From Callorhinus ursinus (Eukaryota > Chordata > Mammalia > Carnivora > Otariidae), in contig NW_020312935.1 of assembly GCF_003265705.1 (NCBI RefSeq), positions 6,418,245 to 6,482,244 on the forward strand: a DNA stretch of 64,000 nt. Reading direction: 5' to 3'. The translations under genes were made by a program, and so were the position numbers. Under the pieces are notes generated by a model. It made no database searches, had not been told where the DNA came from, and was given only the letters and a program-made list of their open reading frames with translations. Positions 20,524-33,411 of the stretch are shown here, piece by piece. Every line of letters starts with the position of its first letter. The stretch's first letter is position 1.

Positions 20524-20853
20524 GGCCTGGGAAGGCCCCCAGTGCGGCTGCCCCCAGCAGAGCCTCAGGCCTGGGCCTAAAGGGCACGTGGAGCAAGACA
20601 GCCCTGTCCCCTCCCTGCTGGACCTACCACCCAGAGCTTTCTGCCCAGCCCCACAGGGCTAGCCCACCAGGCCTCTGACCCAGACCTCTCCCCTTCCCCT
20701 TTCCTCCCTGACTTCTGGCTGTTTGGGGAGAGTCTGTGCCTGTAGCCCCACTGCCCCACCCTAGCCCCGGGCATGGCTAACCCCTGCGTGCTTGCCTCAT
20801 ATTTAAGCTGCTGCTTTGGCCAAGTGCCTAATTCTTACCCAGACCTCAATAAA
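20524..20853 (+). other. TPPP3: TPPP3 3'UTR
   Basis: A C-rich 3'UTR from the stop to the poly(A) signal at 20848, about 330 nt. No repeats recognised. Confidence 0.75.
20848..20853 (+). terminator. TPPP3 poly(A) signal AATAAA
   Basis: Canonical AATAAA in the context acctcaataaagacacc, followed by a T/G-rich stretch (ccttttgtaccagtatggcc), as expected for a mammalian 3' end. Confidence 0.8.
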
Positions 20854-23800
20854 GACACCTTTTGTACCAGTATGGCCTGGTCAGGTTTATAATAATGGGG
20901 TTAATGACATTCACACCCTGCTGACCTCTGTGTTACCACTCACTTGCATGTCACTCTCTGCTGATCATTACACTGGTAACCCTGCCCAGAAAAAGACACA
21001 TACCAGGCCCCTTCCATTAGCACAGAGCAGCACTTCCTGAGGATGCTCCTTAGGGAAATCTAAGGTCTCTCACCTCAGCCCTGACCCACAGTCCTAACAT
21101 CACAGCTTGCCGTCCTATTAGGGTTCAGTCTTGGCCTCTCCAGGAAAGAGGAATGAGACAGCAGACTAGGCCTGGGCCAGGTGTTGGGCAGGGCCCAGTG
21201 CCAGGCGTCAGGTCTATGCCTGCTGACAGGTCCCCACCTCAATGGGGCTACCAAAGTTAGTCATTCTGGGGCCTAGCTCAGAAGGTCAGAAAATGCAAGA
21301 CCAGTAAGAATGTTAGAGAGTAGATAGTCCAACTCCCTAATTTTATAGCTGAGGCCCAGAGAGTGAGGGGGCTTCTGCAGAATAAAGCTCAGAACCATGC
21401 CTCTTGCCTCAGGCCAGGCTTTTTCTAACAGAAAGCCCCAACACTGATTTCCAGAAACGGGGCGGGATGGCCAGTGATAGAGCCTGCCACCCAACACCAG
21501 CCTTTGGCATGTGAACACGGTGTGTCCAACAGTGAAGGGGCTTCTGATTCCCTCCCATTTGTTCAACATCCCAGGTTGGGAGGAGGGAGGGGAAATCTCT
21601 GGTCCCTGAGGAGTCCTGGAAGTTTCCAGATCAACCTTTTTTCTTTTCTGAGGCTCTGGGTGTTAGGCCATAGCTATTCCCAAGCCCAAGGCTTTGGGGC
21701 CAACTCTCCTTCCTTCCTGCTGACAAGCAGGCTGGATGGGACTTAGGGCCTGCCCAGGAGAGGGCAACTCCCAAGGGTGCCAGAAAAGGCTTAACAGATA
21801 AACACTCACAAATACCTTTTTTTTTTTTTTTCTGATGTGGATAAGGCAGCAAAGCAGTACAGCTGTTTATTCCCTCATCCCACAGACTGTTCTGGGATGT
21901 TCCTGCCCCAGGTATGCCCAGAGTCCCTTGAGCCCAACTCTATTTGGAGTGGGGATGGAGAGGAATAGTATGGCTTGGGGCAGGGATGCTGGGGAGATGA
22001 GGTGGGAATTACAGGGGGGAGGTCAGCACCTGGCCACAGCAGAGCCTTGCCTAACAGCTGACAGCTGTGGGCTCCTCCTGACTCAGCTGACCACATCACT
22101 TTGCCCAGGGAGGAGTTTCAGAGACCTTTACCTCTCCCATCAGCAAACAGTAAGAGGAATGATTTCTCCAGCCTTGTGGAATTTGGTGAATTGCAAACTT
22201 AAGTGAGCAAAATAAAAGTGAAACCCAAATCCTTCTGGCTTGCATTTGCTAAAATATCCTCATAGTGAAAAGAATTTAACTGCATTGCAAATTGGTCCAG
22301 GCTAGTAAGCTGCAGGTGAGAGTACCATCCAATGTAGAGGGGAGCAGCAGCTCAGCTCCTCCTGTGACTGGCAGCGTGGCTTAGAAGAGCCCAGAGAGAG
22401 AACAGGCAGAGCCCCAAAACTCCACCTTATAGGAGTAAAGCCCCTCTTCTTCCTGAAAAGTAGTTATAGAGCCTGAGAGCAATCAAGGCCCTCCCAGAGC
22501 CGGGAAACTCCTTAAAGACTGATGGGTCTAGCAGAATCTGGTATGTGGCATCGACTGGCCAAACAACGCCCCTTCAGCCCTTCAGTTACCACTGTTTCAT
22601 CTTCCAGTCTCCTCACGGTGGAAAGCTTTGGGTCCCCCTGCTAGGAAAGCAGGCAGGCAAGGAAGAGAGCTTAGGTTCTGTGGGATGGAGCCATTAAAAC
22701 TCTGTTTGGCTGGCAAGAAGGCTACACTTGTCAGATTGGCCCTGCTCCTCCTTTTGGACACAGAACTTCCCTGAGAATCCAGTTTCCATCCCAGCCCTAT
22801 TTCCTTTTTCTTCCCAACAGTGCTGGGCCTAGGGTGAGGAATCCCTCTCCACTTACTTTCTACTTGCTTCAGGAGCCTTCCCCACTCCATGTTGAGCCCA
22901 CTTAGCCCCACAACTCTTTGGCCCTTTGACACCCCCATCCCTGCCCGACCTCTGGACAAAGGGAAATTAGGAAACACAGCGGGACTTCCCCAGACATGGC
23001 CAGCAACCCTAGAGAGGTGCCTGGCCTGGAGCAGGGCGAGCCACTTTCAGTGACAATAGAATATAGGGTGAAAGGTGACTGACTCAGTCTGCTCCTCCTT
23101 AGAGGTACCCCAAATACGTTCTGGGGGTCTGGCATTATTGATGTCCATAGGGCAAGGAAGGGAGAGCGGGGTTGAAAAAGAAGTTCATTATTTTTCCCTC
23201 AGTGGTCTTCCCAGTAAGTTGGCCTATGTACTGTGCCAGGACCCTGAAATATGACAACTCAGGGCTACAAGGCTACAGGCTGAGGTTACCCTACCTGGGC
23301 AAGGCTTACATTCTTTGGAGTCCTCTTAATGGGGCCAAGGCAGGCCTAGAGAAGTCAGGAAGGGGGCTGATTCTTACTATTGCCACAGAGTATGAGCTCA
23401 CTTGAGCTCCTAAAGGGCCATGCACCTCAAAGAAACTTATAGCTCCTCTGCACATGCTTCTTTTGGGAACCCACATTAAATTCAGAGGTCTGTGGATTTT
23501 ATTTATAACTTAGAAGTGTGTGATCTTGGTTGTGATCTTCCCGTCTCATTATTTTGGCTATAGCTCTCCTTCCCTGCAGAGTACCAGGTCAGGGGAGCAA
23601 TAAGTGTGTAATCTTTCCACCTGTCTGTCTCTCTTTGACACGACCCTGGAGATGAAGAGAAGCACAATATGGAGTTAGGTTGGTAGTCCTTCACCCTCTA
23701 CATGCTCTCTGGCAACATTAGCTGCCTGGGCTATCCTGAAACAGAAACATACTTAGAGCCACTTTCTTTATCTTTCCCATTGATTTTGAAATGCCCAAAC

Positions 23801-24029
23801 AATCACGAGTCAAAGAAAAATTATGCCTCAGGTCTGAAATACAGGGTACTCACGTGTAAAGTGAGCCCAAAGCTAACATTTGGAAGCTTCATCTCTGGTC
23901 TGGGCCACACCAGTCTTCTCTCACATCTCTACCTCCTCTTTGATTCTCCCCCCACTCCACATGGCCCTCAACCCATTCCTCTCACAGAGAAAGCTCCTCA
24001 AACACAAATGTCATTCCTTTGCCTTCCTA

Positions 24030-24780
24030 TCTAAAATCTTCAAGGAACGGTGCAGTCTAGTTCCAACTCATCTCCTCTTGGCACTTCAGTTCCCTGAATG
24101 GACCAAGTTCCTTCCCATTGCCTCTGCCCTTGGCCCTGTGCTTTGCCTGGTGACTTCCTATTCATTCTTCAGGTCTCAGTTGAAAGATCATTTCTTTCTT
24201 GAACACCGTGTGACTCTTGATCTTGGTGTCAGAAGTTTGAGCCCCACATTGGGCACAGAGGTTCCTTAATATAAATAACAATAAAATTTAAAAAAGAAAG
24301 ATCATTTCTTTAGTGGACATTTCCTGACACCATACCTCTCAGGCTAGGACAGGTCCCCTGGTTATATATTCTCCCAGCATCATGACCCACATCTTCCCTG
24401 CCCTGCAATCCCTCTAGGTGCTCCACACTCTTCTGCTCTGCATTCTTGGTCTGGGAACCTCTGTGTGCCCCCTCTATCTGTTACCATTGTAATTGTGCAA
24501 ACTTCCACTCAAATGACAAGTCCTCATTGATGCCTTCTCCAATTCCCATAGTGGGAATTCCTTCCTCTGCCTCTCTCTCTCCCTGTCTTTCTCTCTCTCC
24601 AGGGCATCTTTGGGCTTGTATTTAGACCTGTTTGGTACCAATACCAAATATCATCACATGAGTTTTGCTTTTCTCAACTAAACTGTTGGCTGCTCCTAAG
24701 CTGAAACCAGACAGTGTCACCTTTTCACTATGGTGGGAGGAAACTCAAAACACGCTTGATGAACCAATCAATACAGAGTC
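24030..24780 (+). repeat. L2-like ancient LINE remnant
   Basis: The stretch resembles the L2 3' region: cctcctcttggcacttcag and cattcttcaggtctcagttg are followed by text like ...ggacatttcctgacaccata. The call is by eye from family memory. It is split by the SINE at 24198-24296. Confidence 0.45.
24198..24296 (+). mobile_element. Old tRNA-derived carnivore SINE (short)
   Basis: Text such as tgactcttgatcttggtgtc, then gagccccacattgggcacag, and an A-rich end. It is flanked by perfect 15-bp target duplications aaagatcatttcttt (24183-24197 and 24297-24311). Confidence 0.8.
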
Positions 24781-25159
24781 TCTGAAATTTGTTCTAACAT
24801 AAAACACAACTGGTCATTGATGTTCTTTTATAACCTTCTACATTTAACCTTCTACATTTAACCTTCTACTAGTTTCAAGTGACACTCAGAAAAATGTCTG
24901 ATTTTTTTCCTTTTCAACATTTTCAGCCAAATGTTTCTATGTGATATGATGCCTAGGATTAAGTGCCAATTATTTCTGTGGGCAGGGAGAAAGAAGGAGT
25001 CGATGGGAGGAGATAAAAAAAAATAAAAAGGACCAATACAATGTAATCGGAATAAAATTTTTTCTTAATCTTGTGAGTAAATACCACCATACTAGTGGCA
25101 ATGACACCGAGAGCCCCCCTGAAGGCAGAGAGAGGAAGCTGCAGAGAAGGTGCTCAGTG

Positions 25160-25385
25160 CTAGCTCCATAAACTAGGCTCTGGAACAGAGTCTGAGACAC
25201 TCTGTATTAGATACTGACCCGTGTCATGTGCCACTGGTGAGGAGGAAGACAGCGTGCTTTTCCCAAAGGGTGACGATCTCCCCAAATGATGACTCTTCTC
25301 AGGAGGCAGGAGTGCTTTCCCAGAATAAACTTTTTGCTCTTTATTCAGCTGCTGCAGCAGATACTCATTAGTTACCACCAGGGAT
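25160..25385 (-). CDS. LRRC36: LRRC36 terminal coding exon
   Basis: Encodes [20 protein letters not shown] and onwards, through a Ser-rich stretch ([17 protein letters not shown]), to EPSLWS and the stop at 25160-25162. The acceptor reads tgcctcag on the transcript strand, immediately 5' of 25385. The first base completes an Arg codon. Confidence 0.94.
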
Positions 25386-28300
25386 CTGAGGCACGGGCAA
25401 AAAAGACAGTCATGAAATCATAAAAGCAAAGTAGATGCTATTCAGACCTGAAATGTTTACTAAAGACAAATGTAAAATGAAGTAACATCTTTAAATAGAA
25501 AGAACTGACTGGTTTATGAGTGGATTATTTTAAAAGCAGGCTGACAGTTTATTTCTTCATTACAGTTGTTTGATTATGTTCCAGACTGACTGTAGCAATA
25601 ACACAATTCACGTTTTTTATAGTGATTGTTCTATTCTTTCCAAAGCACTTTCATGATGAGGTAAGTAGAAGTATTAGAAGACTGGCACCTGACCAGGTCT
25701 CCAATTTCTATCCCCAAATCTTAACTTCTACTTCATCTAATTTATCCTAATTAACTAATGGTGCTAGTCATGACTGCATTCTTGGACTCTGTATTACCAT
25801 GTAATATTAAAAGCTATCAGAGACTAACCAAAAAAATGCATGCACAATTCTGTTCATTGCAACACTATTTATAACAGCAAAACACTGTCCACCTAAATGT
25901 CCATCAATAGAAGGCAAACAAACACGGTTGCAGTCCTATGCAGTTATAAAAAGGAAGGAGAACTAACTCTATATACTACTGTAAACTGATTTCTAAGATA
26001 AAATGTTAAAACAACATTATGTTTTTTATATTTGTCTGAATAAGGTAACATTTTATAATTTGACTTTGGGGCCATTTAAATGTTTTATATAATTATAAAA
26101 CAAGATTAAATAGGAACAATTAAATTCCTTATGAATCAAAAGCAAAATGAAACAAATTGAGGCTGTACATTGAACTGATGGTTTAACCACACACAGAAGA
26201 ATTATTTCAAGTTACTTTAAAATATAGCAATTTGACTGTACATCACCTAAAGAGATATACCCTAATGTTCTCAAAATGTGGTCCCCAAATCAGCAACAAC
26301 AGCATCACCTGGAAACTTACTGGAAATGCAAATTCTCTGTCCTCATCAGACCTGCTGAGTCAGAAACTCTGGCCCAGCAATCTGCATTTCATTAAGTTTT
26401 TCAGGTGATTCCGATACCCCAGTTTGAGAAGGATGACTTTATGCTACTTCCTCTACTTTTGTGTTTGAAATAATTATAATGAAAAGTTGTTTTTTTTTTT
26501 TAAAGCCATCTAGAATGGGTCTGGGTCTAATTCTCTGAATATGAAGCTATCCTAATTCACTAGGTATTCATGAAGTAAAGTTTGGGGATGAAGGTTTGGG
26601 GATGGGGTTCTTATATTTAAACTTCATTCAAAGTCATAGTGAAGGTGTTTTGCAAATCAAAATGTCAAGAGCTTCTGTAAATGTACCAATAGTCTTGAGG
26701 CTTCTTCTGATTTGTCTAACTGGCATCCTGAGGGTACCGTTCTTTGAAGAGGCTGATGCTGTTGAGCTCCTCTGAAGAGAACAAATACATGGGACTTTCC
26801 GTCACTCTCCCTAAGTGCTTGATGTCTCTTCTGAGACCATTAGGAGGCAGGCATTTTCCAGAAGAGCCAGACAGCTGATTTTAGGGGCACATAGTGACCA
26901 AGAAAAGCTAGCTGACTCAAACAAGGGTCCTGTTGGATCTAGTGAGAAACTACTTATTATTGAGGGGGCTGTAACCCACCAAAGCCAGCAAAGACATTTA
27001 GTCCCTCACGTGTCCTGGAATACAGAAGGTTTACACACAGATACACCTAGATACATGAGGTTTACACACAGAATAGAGTTAATTTGAAAAGGACATAGAT
27101 ATTATCAAATAAGACAAAGCTGATAAAGGAAAGTAAATATCTGCTTCCAGAAGCCAGCTAGATAGGCCCTCTCCTACCTCTGACTTTCATGGAGAAGGGC
27201 CACTGTCTCCTCCAGCTTTTTCAGCTGGGCAAGCTCCTGGTTCAGGCAAGCCACCTGCATGTTCAGCTGTTGGTTTTTGCGCAGAAGATCATCTACAAAG
27301 GGTACAGTGGCCAGGTGTGAACAGGATTCCAAGCCACTATCTTTGAGCAGAGATTAAGTAGTCAGGTGGCCATCTTAAAGAATTGGGGGCCCCACTGCCT
27401 CCATCTCCGCCCTCCATTCACCATTCCCTCCCTTAGAGACAGCAGATATGGGGCTTAGGAACAGAGAGACCCGAATTAAAATTCAACCATTTAATATTGT
27501 GCATTAGTTTATTTTTCTGAGTTTCACTAGGGCTAATAACCCTGCCCCACCACGGTTGTGAGGATTCAATCCTCATTTAGCATAGTCAACACATATTAGG
27601 TTCTCTATATTCTCCATTTTAGTTTGTGAATGTAGGTACTTCACTCCTTGTAGAATCTGTGAAAACATCTGGAACTATGTCAGGCACATAGTAATAACTC
27701 AATGAGTGCTTGCAGAAACTGAATTTGTAGTCAAGACACTCATACCTAGCTCCCCAAATATGTTACCGATACTTGCAATAATGAAATAGGTAAAAGCACA
27801 GGAACTCTGGTCCTAAGGAAGTCAGTCTTCTAGAACAGTACTTCTTAAACTTTAATATGCTTACAAATCACCTGGGGATTTTGTCAAAAACAGATTCTGA
27901 TTCAGTAGGTCTGAGGTGAAGCCCAATATTCTACATGTCTAACAAGCTCCCAGGTGATGCTAACGTTTCTGATCTATGGATCACCCTTTGAGTAGCAAGG
28001 TTCTAGAAGGAGGAAAACAGAGCTGCAACAGCTGTATTTATCACCAGTAAGCCAAAATACAGTACTGGGCCTTGTGGCCGATTCAAAGTAGGTATCTAGT
28101 GAACAAACATCTATTTTCAGAGTAGCTTAGTGGAGATGCCTTGATAATTCAGGTTTGTGACAATCAGATAGTGATGAGTTTCTTCTGGAAATTCAGTGCT
28201 GACTTCCAAATCAACTTTTTCTTATAAATCCAAGTGCCCATGATGTTTGCTTAGGGGTGCTGAGCTAGATGTTTAAAGCCAAGGGTAGACTTTATCTAAA

Positions 28301-31300
28301 ATACTGGCCTGAACGCTAATAATAAAGTAGTACAAATCAAGATGTCAATGGGATGCTATTTTTCACTTATCACAATGGGAAAAACAAAAACAAAAACAAA
28401 AAACTGGAGTGTGGGCAAGGATGGAATGAAAAGGGCATTCAAATACATTCACTGCTGATGTGAATGTAAACTGAAATAACCTTGCTTGGGAGTGATATGA
28501 CAATATGCAACAAAATCCTCAAAAATGTCCACATCTTTTGAGCTACTGATTCTACTTCTAGGAATGTCTTCTAGGAAAATAGTCTGAAATTTATGTACAT
28601 AAACAGCTGCATTATTTATCATAATGAACATTAAGATTCTCAGCTCCAACAGAAAAGAAGAAACAATTTCAGAGAAGTATTTCTACTCAGGTCTTCATTT
28701 AAGCATTTCATTTCAAGTCTACTGAATGTTTGGAAATTCTTTAGAATTATTCATGTGATATTATAGGAAATGCTTTTGCCATTAAATAAATAATATTAGG
28801 ATGTAAAAATCGGATTAGTGATTGCCTAGGGTAGATAGTAGGGTAAACTCACTGCACAAGGGTCTGAGGTAAAAGAAATGTTCTGTATTTTGATTGGGAT
28901 GGAATTAAAAATATATATATTTGTCAAAACTCATCTAACTTAAAATGTGTGCATTTTGTTGTATGTTGTTTATTTTTAAAACATCAAGTCACAAATTTTA
29001 TTTATTTTTTTAAAAGTTTTTTTTAAAGATTTTATTTATTTATTTATTTGAGAGAGAGATTGAGAGCACAAGCAGGGAGAGAAGCAGAGGGAGAGGGACA
29101 AGCAGACTCCGCACTGAGGGCAGAGCCCAACGTGGGGCTCAATCCCACAACCCAGAGACCACGACCTGAGCTGAAATCAAGAATCAGATGCTTAACCAAC
29201 TGAGCCACCCAGGCATCCCTAAAAGATTTCATTTTTAAGTAATCTCTACACCTAACTTGGGGCTAGAACTCACAACACTGAGAGTTCCACAGACTGAGCC
29301 AGCTGGGTGCCCCTCACAAATTTTAAGTTGAAAATATATGTATAGGACTATGGTGAAAGAAAATATACCAAAAATAATAATGGCAGTTATTGCAGGTAAT
29401 GGGATTATACTTTCCTTATATTTTTCAAACTATCTATAAAGAACATGATCTTTTTAAAATTTTTTTTTTAAGATTTTATTTATTTATCGACAGAGAGAGA
29501 CACAGAGAGAGAGGGAACACAAGCAGGGGGAGTGGGAGAGGGAGAAGCAGGCTTCCCGCTGAGCAGGGAGCCCGATGCGGGACTCGATCCCAGGACCATG
29601 GGATCATGACCTGAGCCGAAGGCAGATGCTTAACAACTGAGCCACCCAGGCGCCCCGATCTTTTTAAAATTTTAAGTAGTTTCTACATGTGGGGCGCCTG
29701 GGTGGCTCAGTCGGTTAAGCTTCTGCCTTTGGCTCAGGTCATGATCCCAGGGTCTTGGGATCAAGCCCACACTGGGTTCCCTGTTCAGTGGGGAGCCTGC
29801 TTCTCCCTCTCCTCTCTGCTTGTGCTCTCTCTCTCTCGCTATCTCTGTCACTCTGTTTCTCTCTCTCAAATAAATAAAATCTTAAAAAAAAATTAGGTAA
29901 TCTCTATACCCAATGTGGGGCTCAAACTTACAATCCTGAGCTTAAGAGGCACACTCTCTACCAACTGAGCCAGCCAGGTGCCCATAGAACATGATCTTCT
30001 GCTATAATCAGAAAGTGTCAATTTCAAAAATAATGACAATAATAACATCTGTACTTGCTTTACACTGACAAAGAGCTTCATATGGTAACTCAAGCCACTG
30101 GCATTACAACTCTCTGAGGCAAGATGATTGTTTCCATTTAGGAAGCCATGTGACCTTATTAAATGGGTCATCTATAAACAAACAGTTGTCTTGGGACACC
30201 CCATGTTGCTTTCCTGAACTCACCATAAGTGTGTGACTGGTGCCCACTCACAATCAAGGTAGCAGCACCTTCCTCCAACTGCTTGATTTTTTCTGACAAA
30301 ATGAGGTTTTCTTCTAGCACTCTGACCAGTTTTTGCTTCAAACTTTCCTTTAGATGAGAAAACAAAATACAAATACATTAAGAATCTGAAATTCTGTGGA
30401 GGGCTTTTAAAGACTGAAAGACGTTTTCCTCTGTTTTGTGATAAACTAAAAGGAGGTCAGCATCTCTCAGACTTTCTCATTAGAATTTTAATTCATTGGT
30501 AAACATAGCTCAAGTGCAGCAAACAAAAGCACAAGGAGACGCAATCTTTCCTGTGAGTTATCCACTACTCTTGCAGGACAAGTGCTTCTTTTGACAAGTG
30601 GCCAGCAATTCTGAATCAGCTATCTAAAGTTGGTGTGTGAAAATCCTCTTATGTTAAGAAAAGAAGGAAAAAGCCTAAGGATATGAGTCCCTTCTTCCTT
30701 TCATAAAGTCAGCAGCCTGATGTTCTAGGAATGGCCCCTGTTTCAGGGCTCTCTGTTCCATCAGAAGGGAGGAAAGACAATCCCACAGATATTGGCCTTC
30801 CCTCATTGGAATTAAACCATAACCTTCGAAAATATGAACCTAAGTATTTTCATTCTAAGGTCATTCTTTTTTTCTTTCTCCAAGTCTTTCTTCAGAAATT
30901 TTGGAATAGGACTAGGATTAGGGAATCATCCTGCAGAACCTCCAAGTTGTTCCTATGCTGGCAAGTTTTGTGTTCCTGATTTGCCTTGACTGACTTCTCT
31001 GTATTTTGGTTCCCGAACATCTAGGTGCATGGTGATGATGATCTTTATGGCACAAAGCTGTTCTAGTTTTGATGCTCTGTCCTATTCTAGTAAAGAAAGA
31101 GTAGGAAAGGAAGATGAGAGAGGCATACCATGTCATTAGGGACCACATGCCCAGCTTCCTTCAGTTCCATCTCTCTCCTGCGGAAGGTTTTTGACGTATC
31201 TTCAGGATGTGAGTGACACCACTGCTGGGAAGGAGCAGGGACTACCAAAGTCAGAAGTAAATCTCGGGCAGGACCTGCCAAAAATTCAGGTTGGGCACAC

Positions 31301-33368
31301 GGGCCAATCTTAAAAGCTAAAGCACAGAATTCCTAGTCAATAACTACCAGCTCTGTAGGACAAATATGGTAATCTAATATTTCCTTTTTACAAGAATTTA
31401 CAAAGTGTCTGTAAGAGGTGTTTCATAATGGATAAGAAATTCTATCCCATGCCTTCTATGGAGAAACAACAGTAGACCTTCATGAGTAGACCCTCAATAG
31501 CCCTGTGCTATTCTCTAGTCACTGATGAGTGGCTCCTGAGGATAATTTCCTAAAAAATGAGAGCAAAGAGTCAATGTAGGAAGGAAACTATACTAAGAGT
31601 TTTTCTATGTGTCCCTTTAGAAATTAAAAAAAATTGAGCCCAAACAACTTTAAAGTTTCTAGTTTTTCCTAAACGTTTACCACCACCAAGATCTCCTTGA
31701 ACTCTTTTTCCATTAAACAACAAATAAACATGTGGAAGGCAATATTTGCAGTATGATTTTTCCTCCAAGTTCCTAAAAAAGAAGCCCTGAGTCCAAGTCA
31801 TTTATTCATTCAAGTTTTTCAAATCATAACATTTCAACAGGCATCTTAGAATTCTGATGATCAAACCCAATTTTTATTGTATTTATTACTGGCACTGTCC
31901 CAAGGATCATAAAATCCTTTCATAATCATTAATACCACCACCAATACCACCACACTCTATTTTACATATCTCATCACTCTACATTTTACTCAAAGACTAC
32001 CAAAAAGTCATAAAAGGGACAAAACAATTGGTACACGAGGGAAGAATGTTGATGAAACAAACAGGGAAGAAGATTATTAGAAAAATGCAGATTTGTCAAT
32101 TACTGTGCCGCTGACAAATTTTGGTGATCATGGGAACAATTTTTTCCTTGCAAGTTAAGGGGACTGAGTGGCTTTTATAGGAACACAGAACAGAAGCAAG
32201 GTCTGAGCCCTTCTCCAGGAGCTGAGAATGCATTCACTTACCGAGAAACTTCTTGTTAAGAAGGAGAGAGCCAGAGCCATTCCAGTGCTTATCCACAAGC
32301 TCCAAGAGCTGTCTGAGGACAGTGGCCACATGGGAAGTTCTGGCAGAGATCGGGGGACTGTGGTTTCCTGGCAAACCATGCAAACTGCCCAGGTCACTAG
32401 AGAGAGGCTCAAGAAAAAAAAAAACACCAACCATTTGTCATTCTTACACAATATGGGAAGAATCTGGACATTTAAAGTGTTAACATTAAAAAAAAGGGGG
32501 AGTTTCATCTTTCAGTTTGGATTTGAATAGAATGTTATTTATGTCCAAGCAAATATAGTAGTTTATTCAAGGATAATTTCAAAGATAACAGTATACTCAT
32601 AATTTTCTGTAGAGATTTTTAGAAGAAAGCATTAAATAAGTTTTGACACCAATCTATGGCTCAATATATCAAGTTATGTAGTATAAAAAGACTAAACTTG
32701 CAGAACAGTTTAAAAACATATTAGACATCATAAAATGGGGAGTATTTTTTTTAATTTTTAGTTTAAGTAATCTCTATACCCAACATGATGCTCAAACTCA
32801 TGACCCTGAGATCAATAGTCACATGCTCTACTGACTGAGCCAGCCAGACCTCCCCAAAATGGGGAGTATGTTATTGTATTGTATTTTAAAAGATTTATTT
32901 ATTTTAGAGAGAGAGCACGAAGGGAGTGGCAGAGGGAGAGATAATCTCAAGCACACTCCAGGCTCAACGTGGAGCCTGATGTGGGGCTTGAGCCCATGAC
33001 CCCAAGATCATGACTTGAGATGAAATCAAGAGTCAGATGCTTAACCGACTTTGCCACCCAGGCACCCCTGGGAAGTATTTAAAAAATTTTTACTCATAAG
33101 CTTATATTTAGTGTGTTAATATATAATAAACATAAATGTTCTATAACATTTTAAAGATTTTATTTATTTATTTGAGAGAGAGAGAACATGGGCGGAGGGG
33201 AGGGGAAGAGCAAGAGGGAGAAGCAGACTCCCCACTGAGCAAGGAGCTAGACACAGGGATCCCAGGACCCTGGGATCACAACCTGAGCTGAAGGCAGATG
33301 CTTAACCGATTGAGCCACCCAGGCGCCCCTATAACATTTTAAATGTGTATGTATATGTATATATATAT

Positions 33369-33411
<43 letters not shown>

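Larger units (their letters stand above)
20870..25159. other. Convergent TPPP3-LRRC36 intergenic region
   Basis: The + strand TPPP3 and the - strand LRRC36 end toward each other. The gap contains an L2-like block (about 24030-24780), a small old tRNA-SINE with perfect 15-bp target duplications (24198-24296), and a short tandem repeat of about 14-15 bp at 24832-24870. The remainder is unique sequence. Some of its right end must be LRRC36 3'UTR. Confidence 0.6.
29453..29985 (-). mobile_element. Older SINE interrupted by two younger CAN-SINEs
   Basis: The outer element (head gccagccaggtgccc at about 29970-29983) has target duplications agaacatgatctt at 29440-29452 and 29986-29998. Both younger copies lie inside it and are listed separately. 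Confidence 0.85.
27293..30223 (-). other. LRRC36 intron
   Basis: A 2.9-kb intron with a MIR (about 27510-27715), a MER5 copy (27838-28003), an L1M-type fragment (about 28330-28980) and two nested SINE stacks (29001-29313 and 29453-29985). Confidence 0.65.

Noticed and set aside
29692..29770. tRNA-like heads of the many SINEs as tRNA genes
   Set aside because: They are SINE promoters of tRNA-Lys origin, continue into a CT-rich body and poly-A, and have target duplications; no intact cloverleaf is claimed.
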